This document shows positions 1 through 11,713 of a DNA stretch of 64,000 nt, piece after piece. The notes beneath the pieces are model-generated. The model was not told the DNA's origin. It ran no database searches and saw only the letters and a program-made list of their open reading frames with translations. The stretch covers positions 5,679-69,678 of the forward strand of contig VXBA01005459.1 in assembly GCA_013399895.1 (NCBI GenBank), read 5' to 3'. How positions within the stretch are numbered: the first letter of the stretch is position 1; every line of letters begins with the position of its first letter. A program made the translations under genes and the position numbers. Origin of the DNA: Serilophus lunatus (taxonomy: Eukaryota; Chordata; Aves; Passeriformes; Eurylaimidae).

Positions 1-25
1 ATTGATGCAACAACAAGACACCCAC

Positions 26-2258
26 CTGTTGAAATTCTCTTTGCCGTTACTCCGTCGTTGAATGACTGTCCACCCACCTCCATCAGACATGTCACAGTAG
101 GCCAGGAAAGGCTCTTGGTCTGCTCTGGGCCTGATCCGGTAGTAGCCATTTTTCAGCTTCTTCCGATTATACACCTCAGAGCAATCTAGGCAGAGTGGTA
201 TTGGTTTGTTAAACAGGCTGGGGGGAAAGAAAAGCCACCAAGAGAAGAGATCACTGAAAGGCTGTATGGGACAACGACACTCGGCCAGCCCTGCAAAACC
301 AAAGCAAACAGTTCAGCAAGGTAGTAGCAATGCTGGTTTGCAAACTGCTGGGTCTGACAAAGAGGAGTAAGCTTGAGAGCCTTTACATCCACGCCTTCTG
401 AAAGAATCATTCCCAAATATTTGGTGATTTACAGGACAGCTGCAGCTTAGTCTGGAGCTATAAGATGAAAATGATGCAGGACTGAAACTGTCTCCATCAG
501 CAAGATCATTTGCAGGGAAGCTAATTTCCATGTGGAAAGTAAGGTTACCTCAGCTGCACTTCAGATAGGCTCAGGGAAAAACACTTCTAAAATAAGAGGC
601 TAAGCTTCTGCAACCAGCTCTATCAGGCCTGTATCAGGAGAAAGCCTTTCAGGACCTCCGTGCTTTGCACTTTCAGTGTAATGCCCACAAAGGATGAAAT
701 CTTGACCACAGGCAATGATGCCATTTATGACCATTTTCTTAAAGTAACACCAAGGAACAAAGTATGGATGCTTGTCACTGTGCCACAGAAGTGATGGAGG
801 AACTGAGGAACAGGGAGGCTTAGCTCCTCCAAACAGGTTTCAGTGCCTGTGGCTGAGCCAGACACTCTGGGCTTCCTTTAGTCACTCAAGAAAAATGGGC
901 TCTTCAAGAGCAGGACTCATCTTTTCCTAAAGCAGATGCCTAAGATAGGTCTGATGGAAAGCATGAGAGGTGGCTGTTCCTCTCTGCAGCAGAGTCCTCG
1001 GGGAGAAGCCCAGCAGCAGATGTCCATCTTGTACCTGGGCAGTAGCTGTCTAAAGCTGGGCCAGCTGGCTCTAGCCCCAGAGAATGTCTGCTGATACCAG
1101 CACCACCAATCAGCTCTTCTCCTTCCCATGTGTCTGCATTTTAAAACACAATTCATTCGAAAAATTTTAAAACTTTTATCAGAAATAAAATATGACACAT
1201 GGATACTGCAGGGAGAAATAAACATTGTGGCACGTCACTGCAAACTGTACCTTGGTCATAGACTATCAAATTTCCACTAGTTGTGGGTAAAAGCATTTCA
1301 TTCTTGGCACTCCTGTTGCCCGAGAACAGCTCACTTCTCGTTCTGTGGTAAGTGTTCTCCAGGATGTCCTTCAGTTGCAGTTCATATAAGTAAAGCAAGT
1401 CTTGAAGTTGTTTTAATCTTTGTCTTAATTTATTGTTGTCTAGGAGGCAGATGTCTTTGTCCTATGAAGAAAAAACAAACCCCCCCCCCCCCATGTGTCA
1501 GTCAGCAATAAGAACAGAGAGGCAGAGAGAGGAATATCTGTCTCCTCTTGATGCGAACACGTCACACTGCCTCTGTGGATCAAGATGATTCAATGGTGGT
1601 CTCTTCCTAAGATAAACAAATCTTGCACAGTATGAGCTGTTGAGTTGAATCAAGTGGAAAAGGAGTTTCTACAATGACTTTGGCATTGATCAAAGCATGC
1701 CAGAATATGATCAGATGCAAAAAACTTTGGACAAAAATAATTGGTCTTGACCTGCATTTAATGAGCACATAGGGAAGGTTTGCAGACTATAAAAATGCTC
1801 AAATTGAAATGAAGGGGAAAACTTAGCTCTTGCACTGCAGACAGGCCAAACCAGTGAGGTTTCAGAATCATGTTTGTGTTAAACTGGAAGATAAAGGAGT
1901 TGATATTTTGTCTACAAAAATAGGTTTTTTTAAAAAAATATTATATTGTTTTTAATTCTCAGCAATGTCAGTTCAGTCCCCAGACAGCTGTAGAGCCCTT
2001 AGTGCTGTGAAACCTCTGTATTATCAGGACAAGAAGAGTAACATTCCTTTAGCTTCAGGCAGACATCTTCTTGCTCTGCTCTTGCAGGTCCCCATCCTTC
2101 TTGCAATTAAGCATCCATCTCTGCATGACTGGGAATGATGAACTGTTGAGAGATTGTACAGATGCTAACTAAAACATACTCACTGAAAACCTGGGTGCAG
2201 GTGAGACGAAGCTGACTAGCAGAAGGAACAGCAGCAACCAGTGCATCATCGCACTCAT
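26..2258 (-). CDS. FGL1-like secreted fibrinogen-domain protein (5' part, three coding exons)
   Basis: Secreted protein with a fibrinogen C-terminal (FReD) domain, closest in layout to FGL1/hepassocin. Three exons join in phase on the minus strand. Exon 2258-2184 starts with ATG and encodes 25 residues with a hydrophobic core (HWLLLFLLLVSFVSPAP), a classic signal peptide, ending at a GTGAGTA donor. Exon 1461-1251 encodes 70 residues with a leucine-rich, coiled-coil-like stretch (KLRQRLKQLQDLLYLYELQL), the region that oligomerises FGL1-type proteins, ending G|GTACAG. Exon 185-26 begins at acceptor CCTAG and completes the codon for the D of DCSEVYNRKK, the usual FReD start; it continues through GYYRIRP and CDMSDGGGWTVIQRRS to a GTGGGT donor. 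A better-looking acceptor at 218-219 was refused because it breaks the frame. The rest of the FReD lies left of the window. The family includes liver-secreted growth and immune ligands; the exact paralogue is not determined. Confidence 0.88.
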
Positions 2259-3512
2259 TTCTTATCACCTGAAAAGAAGCATTGAGAAGCTGTGCTGGAG
2301 ATTTCTTTAGTTCCTCTCACAGCCTAATCTCTGCTCACAGTTATGTTTAATTCTCCCAAAAATACTGCAGGATTTATTAAGGAGGTTGCTTAAAACTACA
2401 GGAAGGACAAAATCAGGGGAAAGATGCATATTAAGGCAAAGCTAAAGCACCAGTGCAGCATTCTGACAGGGGGATCAAGGCTTAGGTCTGGGGTACTGAT
2501 TCCCTATAGAAACAAATACTCTATATGACTTTCCAGCAATCTCTGCCCCTTCTCCAAAGTGTCCACACAGATGGGAAGTTTCCCAGCAATCATGCCTCCT
2601 CAGAACACTTCTTGCCATAGTCACACAGTGTTTATTCAGTTCAAACTCCCAAAACTGAAGAGGAATTTTGCCTCCTGGAGTGACTGTGGACATTGCCCCT
2701 CCTCAGTCCTTGGAGTGGTCTGTCAGGATGGGATTACCCTGGAGATCAAGAGCAGAAGTCACACATGTGACAGAGTGTACATGGATTTCAGTGGAAAAGA
2801 TCTCTGCTGCCAATGTGCCCTAACACAGAGACGTGGCTTTGGTTGGAGAGTATCAGCTAGAAAAAATGCCAGTTGCTGACACTGAGAACATGCAGTTAAA
2901 CATAAGTGAACAGTACAAATTGTTCATAGAGTGTTTGCATGGTGCTTTAAGGAAAAAAATAGAAAGAAAAAAATCTTAAAAACAGGCCAAAACCATCTCT
3001 CTTGCTTCACATCTGGAAGTGCTGCAGGAATTTGGCTACACTGCTCTATTCTCTGAGCAATGTGCTTTGTTTCAGCTATGGCTCTATTAGCATCCCCCCA
3101 GCAGCCGATGTTAAACTACTTCCATAGCCAGCAAAGTCTCTGCAACAGGGGAGCCCTCTGCCAAGATGGGCAGGCAGGGCCCAAAGCAAGCCAAGGGAAG
3201 AAGATCTCCATGGAAATCATCCAGAAGAGATGTGAATGTGGGTGCCCTAGCACGTGGCAATAGCTCATAGAGAGGAGTTCAGTATTGCAGCAGGGGACCT
3301 CTGCCAGCCCATAACCACTGGTGCTGTTCACACCGCCCCACAGCCGTGCTGGTGGCTGCAGCACTGCCCCGCACAGTGCACATGGGTGGAGGCAAAAAGC
3401 TGACAGGAGGGATGCGTTTGAGTGACAGCTCCTGAAAAACAGACAGTACAGAGCAAAGGGAAAGAAAGCAACTCCATCGATGCCTTTATCAACATACATG
3501 AAATGCACATAC

Positions 3513-3570
3513 CTGTAACTTGCCTTTCTTCAGATTTGCTCCTGTTAAGATTCTCTCCCTTAAAAGTCAA
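3513..3570 (-). other. candidate 5' untranslated exon of the fibrinogen-like gene
   Basis: On the minus strand a pyrimidine-rich acceptor (TTTCTTTTGCAG) is followed by 58 bases and a strong donor (ACAG|GTATGTG). The coding start at 2258 is itself preceded by an acceptor (CTTTTCAG at about 2269-2276), leaving 10 bases of leader in that exon, so at least one upstream non-coding exon is required. This segment is the best one seen. Because it also has an acceptor, a further upstream exon would be needed. The link rests on splice-site pattern only. Confidence 0.4.
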
Positions 3571-6260
3571 CTGCAAAAGAAAGTGATCGTAAACCTGGTG
3601 ACATTTCTAGAGATCAATGAGATTTTCCTCTCCAGACGGTCCCCATTAAGGGCATGGAGGAAGAATGTTTCACAGTACTAGGTAGTTTCACAGAATAGAT
3701 ACTTACAATTCCTCATGTGATTTACCCAGACGCCAGGGTTTTTGTTGTTATCCAATACTCATCTTGCTGCTTCCCAGAGAGAATAAACAACAGTAGGTTT
3801 CTATCAACAGTACTCTCCAAAGGAGAGGGAAGAGGGGCTGTACTGCTTGTGTGCTATTACCCACCTTATTTGACTAGGAAGCTCAACAGAGGCTGACTTC
3901 TTTAAGTGTTTATATGAGCCACTCAGACTAATCCTCCCAGTGGGACTTTTAGCTCATGTTTTAACACAGCCAGGCTCATTTCAGTAAGTCCTGCAAGGTG
4001 GAAATAACACAGCTTTTCCATTCAGCATTCCTTTTGCTGTTTAATGTGTTTTATAGGAGCGCAGCTGTAATGCCAAAGGAGCTGCAAATCTGAAGCAAGA
4101 AGCAAACACGGGGGTATTAAGCAAGATTTGCTAATAAACTGAAATCTCTCGAGGTTTGCAGTTGTGTAACTCTCCACTGAACTGGATGATTAGATTTGCT
4201 AGTTAACACAAACAAGAACATTTGTGGAAAAGAGTAAAAAACCGAAAAACGGATAGGTGGCTCCCTTTGCATAATGGCCAAGGAATTACAGATTGTTTTA
4301 AAGAAAACAGCAGAAATGTTATTTTACGGAGCTTTTTTCAGAGGAGAGACCGTGGAGGCATAGATGATGGCATATAAACCCACGGTAAACTTCTATGCTA
4401 CTCTTCAGGAAAGCAGGAGTACCCAGCTACTACTTAGTACAGCAATGCTGTCTATTTCTTAAAAACTGCATTCCTCTTCTCCCACATGATCCCTGACCCA
4501 CTTCACTGCCAAAGGGTTATGTAAACAGTGCTTTTCTTCTCACTTGTTTCCTACCTCCACTTTTAGGCTGGTTTTGACAGCTATGAAATTAAACGAGTGA
4601 AACATTTCCTCCTTAGCGGGTACTTAGCCCTTTCTTCTGTCCCTTTGGGCAGGGACTGCAGCTGACAGCAGTGTGTTCAAGTACTGAGCACTGGAGCACA
4701 GGGTGCCTGCACGTCACCCCCTGGGGCTTTCATCCACAGCAGCATCTTTCTCAGGTGGACACATGCAGACGGCGCTCCAGATGCTGCACAACCATTTATG
4801 TTTTTGCCTAGGTGGCAAACATTCTCATTGACCTGGGAGCACCTCCTGATCCCACATGGGATAGGCAACAGGACCGAGTTTGAGGTGTCAGTGTTGGATT
4901 CATGGTGTGGTCAGTCCCTGCAGCTGTCTGCAAGGACATGTGGTTAGGGAGCATCGGGTCTCACGTTACTAGGTCCTGCTGGTCCCTGGGTAGGAGGAAG
5001 CGGTGAAGCTGCAGTGTCAGTGAGACTCACACGTGTATGTTATGTGACTGCAGATTTGTAGGAACAGGACTCAATCTCCAACCCTCCTCCAGTGACCGCT
5101 AAAACGCCTCTCAGAGCCAAGACATCTGGAGTACTCTCACACTCCCTCTGGGACTCCACCAGTGTCAGCCTCATTACCAATGTCTGCATGAAAAACCCAG
5201 TCAACTGGCACATGGTTCTTGCATACCTGCTTCATGATTAACTATTTTTCCCAGGCTAGAGGAAGCTTTAGCAATATCTGAAGCACAAGAAAGGGATTGC
5301 CACGAGGCTGAGTTCGTGTGAAGTGGGTCTAGGAGGAGGGTGTGTTCATGTCCTTCTCACTGGCTCAGAGCTAAAATAATCAAATCATCATAAAGAATGT
5401 GGACACTATGTGATTACTGATGTTTCCTCACAGATGTTGAAATCCCTAGACAATGTGACTGTAAGTGCTCTTCCTTCTCTCTCTCTCTCTTTTTTTTCCT
5501 GGAAAACACATGCTTCACACATATTCTGCAGCGCAAATTCCTGTTTAGTTACTTGGAAGGAGGTCAGATTCTCCCTTAAGATAGTCAGTGATCTTGTCAG
5601 CAAATAATAACAGTCTCATTAAATAAAAACCTCTTCTTAGGGTTCTTTCAGCTGCTTGATGTCAGCCTGCAGCAGTTTGGAGTCCATCTGTGGGGAAGAG
5701 AAGGAGGTGGAGCAGGTGGCATGGGGTGGGAATGGCTGCCTTGGCACAGCAGCAAGCCATCAGCACCGTGTACCCCATTCCACCACAGACCTCTCCTTCT
5801 TGTCCCATCCCTCATTGTTGGCCTCTTCTCCAAGCTCATCAGTTGGCCCTGGGTGGGCTGGGATTTGAGGTTCCCCTTCTCCTTTAGCAGGGCACGGTTC
5901 TGTAATGTCACAAGGGCCACTGGGAACCACAGTCTTTGGTCACTCACCTCTGGTTAAATAATTCTATTTTTAGACAATTTCCAATTAACCAAAAGTCCTT
6001 AAAATGTGCCCTCCTGTGAGAGAAATTGTGCAGTTCCCAGCCTCAGTCCACACAGGGGCACCTGCTGGGTTTCAGCTGGGTGATGTTGGACACAGGGGAG
6101 GTTGTGGTTGTGCAAGTGAAAACATGCAAGAATAAATCCAGGGATTTTTAAAGTTTCCCTGTGTGATGTCACATTCCTGAGAAGTGCTGGGCAAGAGTGA
6201 GATGCCATCAGGAAATTTGTAGATGAATCTCTCTTCCCATATGCACTGTTCTCTGCTCTT
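3571..6260. other. intergenic stretch, no gene recognised
   Basis: About 2.7 kb between the fibrinogen-like gene's leader exon and the first CR1 fragment. The open frames on both strands are short, overlap each other and show no recognisable domain. No tRNA, clear repeat unit or CpG-rich island was seen. It may contain the promoter of the minus-strand fibrinogen-like gene, but no TATA or other site could be assigned. Confidence 0.5.
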
Positions 6261-6261
6261 T

Positions 6262-6556
6262 TGACCAATCACAGGACCTGAGGGAATGGCTGGAGCTGTG
6301 CCAGGGGTGGCTTAGGTAGGATATTAGGAAAATGTTCCTCTCCCAGAAGGTAGTCATGCACTGGAACAGGCTCCCCCGGGCAGTGGTCATGACCCCAATA
6401 CTGCCAGAGCAAAAGGAGCATTTGGAACATGCCCTCAGGCAAATGGTGTCATTCTTGGGGTGTCCTATGCAGGGACAAGAGTTGGACTTGAATGATCCTT
6501 GTGGGTCATTCCCACATTCTTACATTCCCACATTCTCAGGATATTCTGTGATTCCA
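6262..6556 (+). mobile_element. CR1 LINE fragment, 3' end
   Basis: Plus-oriented 3' end of a chicken-repeat-1 LINE. It shows the conserved run GGATATTAGGAAAATGTTCC, the motif around CACTGGAACAGGCTCCC, GACTTGAATGATCCTTGTGGG, and a terminal ATTCTGTGATTCCATGG that matches the short direct repeat ending CR1 elements. It is truncated at its 5' side, as CR1 copies usually are. Many frameshifts indicate an old, inactive copy. Confidence 0.85.
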
Positions 6557-6679
6557 TGGTTACTTATGCTGCCAACACTTGCCTTGCTCCAATGATGGAC
6601 CAGGAACAGACAAACACGATGGAAAAATCAGTATATTTTATTAACATATTGTGAAGACCCCCCCATAAGGGAAAGGGAG

Positions 6680-7190
6680 CAATACTCTTTGAGGCTTTGG
6701 ACATGGTCCCACATGACACCCTGATCTCCCCACTGCAGAGCTCTGGGTTTGGAGGCTGGTCAGAGCATGAAGAATTCACCGGATGGATGTGCCAGGGAGT
6801 TTTGGGCAGTGGCTCCATGTCCCGAGGGAGGACAAGGACAAAGAGTGCCCCTCAGGGCTCTGCCTTGGGACCAGGGCTCTTCAATGTCTTTATCAATGAC
6901 CCACCCTGGGATTGAGTGCACCCTCAGCATGTTTGCAGGTGACAGGAAACTGAGTGGGGCAGGTGACATCATGGAAGGATGGGGCCATCCAAAGGGATTT
7001 AGACAAACTTGGAGAAGCGGGACCATGAGAACTTCATGAGGTTCAGCAAGGCCAGGTACCAGTGTAGTCCCAGCATCAGCGTACAACTGATGCTGTAAGA
7101 GACCGCCAGGAATATCCAGTCCCACTGTCATCCCAGCACCAGCTAATGCATGTACCTAAGGGCCACCTCCAGGTGCCTGAACTACAAGGA
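6680..7190 (+). mobile_element. CR1 LINE fragment, reverse-transcriptase region
   Basis: Plus-oriented fragment of the CR1 second open reading frame. The broken translation contains the LINE reverse-transcriptase pieces FEALDMVPHDTLIS, SAPQGSALGPGLFNVFIND and IECTLSMFAGD. The usual FADD catalytic box reads FAGD and the frame is shifted around 6910, so it is dead. It lies just downstream of a separate CR1 3' end (6262-6556); a 3' end preceding an RT segment in the same orientation shows that these are two independent insertions. Confidence 0.85.
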
Positions 7191-8918
7191 ACATAAACTG
7201 ATGAACTCAGGACAGGAGCAGTGTAAAATCCAAAAATGTTTATTAAAAAAAACACTTCCTAGGAATTAACATCTTGAACAGTACTTCAGAATTTTGTCTT
7301 TTTATTTAGTTTCTATACCTAAAAGAAAAACAGATAATTTGCAGTGAATCCAGGTGCTCTATGCATTTGCATTATTTTTATATTTCCCTATCACAACCCA
7401 CCTTCCATGAACACCCTGCTCACTGGGACACTGCAGACCAGTCTCCTTTGCAGGCACTGCAGGTGTGAAAGTACCTATCAGGGGCCTGGAGGGCCTTGAT
7501 GTGTGACATCTGTAGGAATCTGCACTTCCAGGTTTTTTAAAACAAAGATAAAATATGAGATCTGAAACAAATATTTATTATTTTTAATCTAACAATAAAG
7601 GGCTTCATTTAAAGTAAGATAAATTTTAAAGACTGAGATGACATCAGCCACCATAGTTTCAATCTATGAAATAACCGAAACCAGTGTATGTGCATGAAAA
7701 TCTGTGGTTTGTAAGCAAGGAGTAACCACAGAAATCTGTGTACAAAGAAGTAATAGTGGCAGACCATGAAACATGCTAGATCTGAAAGTTTTGATAATGT
7801 TCAAAGAGCAACTGCACAATTCATTTTAACTGATGAGTCTGCACGCAGCCTGTGAGTATCTAATGGGTTGACACAACAAACGTAATTAGTTTGTAAGTTC
7901 CCGAGGGCGAGTACAGGTCTCAGCGATCTCACATCAGGAATAACTGTACCAAGGGGAATTAGTCACAAGACTAGAGGGAATATGTGGGTTATCTGCATGA
8001 TCTTCTGCCTACCTGAGGTCAGAGAACGCCCCTGACCTAATTCACTCCTGTTTGAACTGGAACATTTCTTTGAGAAAAAGATATTTTGCTGTAAAATATT
8101 TAGTGCTAAAGAACCAGGCACAAACCGTACCATGCTCTTCCACTGCTTAATTACTCACATTGTTAATTATCATTGGTTTTTGCCCTGAGTCTGAATGTGC
8201 CAAGTCTCATCCTCTGCCTTTTAATCTCATGAAGCCTTACACTGAGAAAGGGAAGAGCCTTCTTCCACCAAATATCTTTTTCCCGGGTGAAGGTTAGGTC
8301 TGAGCACATAGAAGCTGGGTGCCTGCTCCTGGCTGGGAGCCCAATACCGCTGCTATCTGCTTTGGCTGTGAGTGTGCATGCTGGGGAAATGCCAGAGAGT
8401 GACGGTCATAGAGTGAGGGCTTGCATGGAGCTTTTCCTAGGCACGAATACACCATACTAATGAGTAGGGCATTTGGCTGGTATCGGGAAGAAGGGCAAAG
8501 ACAAGTTCTGTTTCTGAAGTGATGTAATTCAGTGTTGTTTAATGTAGGACATGTACACAGAGGTGAGAAGAGCTGTGGGTGGTGTATGACAGTGTGTGGT
8601 GGAGGTGGTCTCACTGAGCATGTTGAGAGGGCTCCAGGGACTGCAACACTCTGCCAAGATTCAGGTGTCTGATCCACCCTAGGCAGGGCAAGCAGAAAAG
8701 ATATGTGGCCAGGACATGCACAGAAGCAGAACTTCAGGTTTTGGGAGGATCTTTGCATCCCAACAGAGAGGTGCCAAATCAATTTAATTGCCTCAAGGGT
8801 TAGGCAGTTGCTGAACAAATACCTTTCTAGATCTAAATTTTGATGCCGTAAGTCTGCTTACATCCCTTCTGGGACACCTAGACCATTTTTCAGATCTAGC
8901 CCTGAACAAGGGTATTAA
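7191..8918. other. intergenic stretch, no gene recognised
   Basis: No recognisable gene or repeat. The longest open frame is minus-strand 8294-8818 (174 codons), with an irregular composition rich in Ser, Pro, His and Cys, no domain and no splice context, so I do not call it a gene. Confidence 0.5.
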
Positions 8919-8923
8919 GTCAC

Positions 8924-9502
8924 TGTCCTGGTTTCAGCTAGGATAGAGTTAATTCTTTCTCAGTAGCTCTTATAGTGCTGTGTTTTGGATTCAGAATGAG
9001 AATGGTGCTAACAACATACTGATGTTTTGTCTTTTTGCTAAGTTGTGTTTATCCTAAGTCAAGGAATTTTTTTCATCTCACAGTCTGCCAGTGAGGAGGT
9101 ACACAAAAGAAACTGTGAGGGAGCACAGCTGGGACAGGTGACTCGAACTTTTCAAAGGGATATTCCACACCATAAGATGTCATGATCAGTATATAAACTG
9201 GAGGGAGTTACCCAGAAGGGTGAACAATCTGGGTTCAGGAACAGGAGGTCTGACATCCGTCAGCAGATGATGATCAACTGCCTTGTGCATCTCTTGGGGG
9301 GTTTCCCTTTTTATTTATTGTTTACCATTACTATTTTATTTTACTTTACATTCAATTATTAAACAGTTCTTATTTCAACATACAAGTTTTACTTTTATTC
9401 TCCTCCCCATTGCACCGGGTATGGGGGATGCAGCAAAGAGAGGGAGTGTTGAGCAGGTGCTTGTGTGGTGCTTCATCTCCAGCTGCACTTAAAAGCATGA
9501 CA
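8924..9502 (+). mobile_element. solo LTR of an avian endogenous retrovirus (ERVL-like)
   Basis: A 579-bp long terminal repeat starting TGTCCTGGTTTCAGC and ending CATGACA, so it has the TG...CA termini of LTRs. It is flanked on both sides by the 5-bp duplication GTCAC (8919-8923 and 9503-9507). It contains a TATA box (TATATAAA, 9190-9197) and a polyadenylation signal (ATTAAA, 9358-9363) in the expected order U3-R-U5. The sequence strongly resembles a class-III (ERVL) LTR common in non-galliform birds. No internal viral genes adjoin it, so it is a solo LTR left by recombination between two LTRs. The matched target duplication shows the insertion is intact at both ends. Confidence 0.88.
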
Positions 9503-9507
9503 GTCAC

Positions 9508-11710
9508 TTACATAAAAGGCCGTGTAAAAAGCTCAAGCAGTATTTCCAACCCAAAATTTTTCTGTTTGTGGATCCAAGGATCTTGCTATTCCCTTTGTCA
9601 TAGAGTTACATGCCACAATCACCTGTCACTCACTAATCGCTACTGTTTGCCCCAGGACTTTACAATGTTACCTGTCTTCACCATAGTCACTGATGCTCCA
9701 AGTTTGACATGCAAGTATTGCAGTCAGGATGATTGTGATTTGCAACATATCAGAAGTTGGTCCATAAATGCTTACCAGCTTTTCAGCATGTACACACATA
9801 TGCCATGCAGGTGGCAAGTGCCTTGCAGTGAATTAGTGAGACTGTGAATAGACCAAGGATCTTTTTAAAGAATGTTGCATGGTCCTCCTTCAGGTACCAA
9901 GGGCTGAAAAACATCATCCCGAGGTCTCTTGTTCTGAGATCAACCATGGATGTAAGTTACAATTTACTCAGTGCTAGGCAGTTGTTCTTAATCTATCCAA
10001 CCACTGTTCTAACCCCTGTGTCAGCTGCAGACTTCATCACTCAGGATTTTATCCAGGCCATGGTCTAAAACAAAACAACACAACATTAAACAGTGTAAGA
10101 CAATACCCAGTCCCTGCGTTTTTTTTTTTCAGGAAAAGAATTGCTTACGGATGGTTCCTCTTTTATTTATTTTAAGGCTAGTATGCTGGGTTTACACCAG
10201 TGTGAACCAGATCGAGTTTATATTCTTCTAATTTTTAAATGGAATGATTTTCTAGCCAGATAGTTGCTTACAAAAGCATCTAAATACTTTTATTTTAGCA
10301 GTAAAACTTGCAATCTTGTTTGACATAATTACTTTCCCTAATCTCATGTTGATTTGCAATAACAACAGCAACAATTGTTACTATTATTACTACTACTAAG
10401 CTTCTTTAATATTTTATTAATCAAAACCCTCTGTCTTCTCTGCTGTCATTTCTCCTGGGAGCAAAGCCAAGCTGACAGTCGATCACCATCAGGTTATCTG
10501 ATCTACCTGCAATTAACATTGGCAGAGAATTGATTTTTTACCCACTTATCTTCATATTTCTGCTATCCTAGGACTCAATAAAATTATAGTTATTTTTTCT
10601 GTCTCTCTTTAAAGTATCAGATATAGGAGATTCATACCTACCGATTTTAAAATCTGTCAAGTTAATAAATTCTGTTTACCACCCTCTCTGTTATTTTTGG
10701 AATGTAAAGTATGTCATCACCCCTCTGAGAAATACATACTTAATCCTGTTCTTTACTCAGTATGTAACTGGTTTATTTACTGAATATTTCAATCTTTTCT
10801 GCATTTTTGACGATTCTGCCATTTTCCACTGATGAGTAATCATCAGAGGATCAGAACTAGATTCTGAGGGGTTATTAAATAACAGTATCATGAGTTAAGC
10901 AAAATATAATGAAAATTATTTCAAAGTCTTGAATTGAAAAGTAGAATATTTTCAATGCTTCCTTCTTGCTTTGAGCTTTATGAACCTTGGATATTGTTCC
11001 TATGCTTTTTTTTCCACCAGCTGAGAGCTAGAAATTTAATTTTATTAATAAAAAAGATGGTGTTTTTATTTTAGTCATCTGAGTCCAGAAAACTTGGGCC
11101 TTAAGAGAATAGATCAACATCCAGGAAACTCATGATGACACATGAGAGCTGGCAAATCTACAGCACTATCAATACTGTAAGATTAGTGACATTGAAAGGA
11201 GCAGTTAGTGACAACCAGTATCACTGGCAGTGTGGCATCTACCTATTTGATTTAAAATGAGAAGAACAGTTTTTCCTTTTAAAGGAACCTTTAGCAAGCT
11301 GGCCCTGGCATTCAGTCTTTGTGCCAAACTTGAAGCCACCCACCTCCAGCCCCTCCTTGGACTGGTCGATAAAGGTTGTTCTGTGAGAAGTCCACTTCAA
11401 TGCACAAACTGCCTTCACACCTTGGTGCTAATACAGCCCAGGACAGGGGAAATTAGGCTTTTGTATTTCCACACTCTTTGCCACTGTGATCCTTCCTGTG
11501 AAAGTGCTCAACAGGTAGAAGCTTCTGCTGAGGGTAACTCACAGGATCCCCATGTGGTCTACAGGATCAAGCCTGCACATGTAAATTTGTTTTCAGAAGT
11601 AAGAGCAAATTAATCTAATGCTTCTCCTCATCCTCCAGCTTAGTTTCTATTCCTGTTTAGCTACTTCTCAAATACATAATTATCTGAATATACCAAACAT
11701 ACTTAGCACC
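9508..11710. other. intergenic stretch, no gene recognised
   Basis: AT-rich sequence between the solo LTR and the next CR1. Open frames at 9410-9847 (which starts inside the LTR), 9844-10068 and 11257-11613 on the plus strand show no family motif and no splice-site support. A trinucleotide-like run of ATT/ACT occurs near 10375-10400. Nothing else was identified. Confidence 0.5.
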
Positions 11711-11713
11711 AAC

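Noticed and set aside
186..217. Extension of the FReD exon to the acceptor at 218-219
   Set aside because: The upstream exon leaves one base; joining at 217 puts a stop in frame within a dozen codons, whereas joining at 185 restores DCSEVY.
547..584. 38-base minus-strand exon-like segment in the fibrinogen-like gene
   Set aside because: It has AG and GT borders but introduces a stop in the required frame, and no extra exon is needed once the acceptor at 186 is used.
8294..8818. 174-codon minus-strand open frame
   Set aside because: No recognisable domain, irregular composition and no splice support; plausible by chance.
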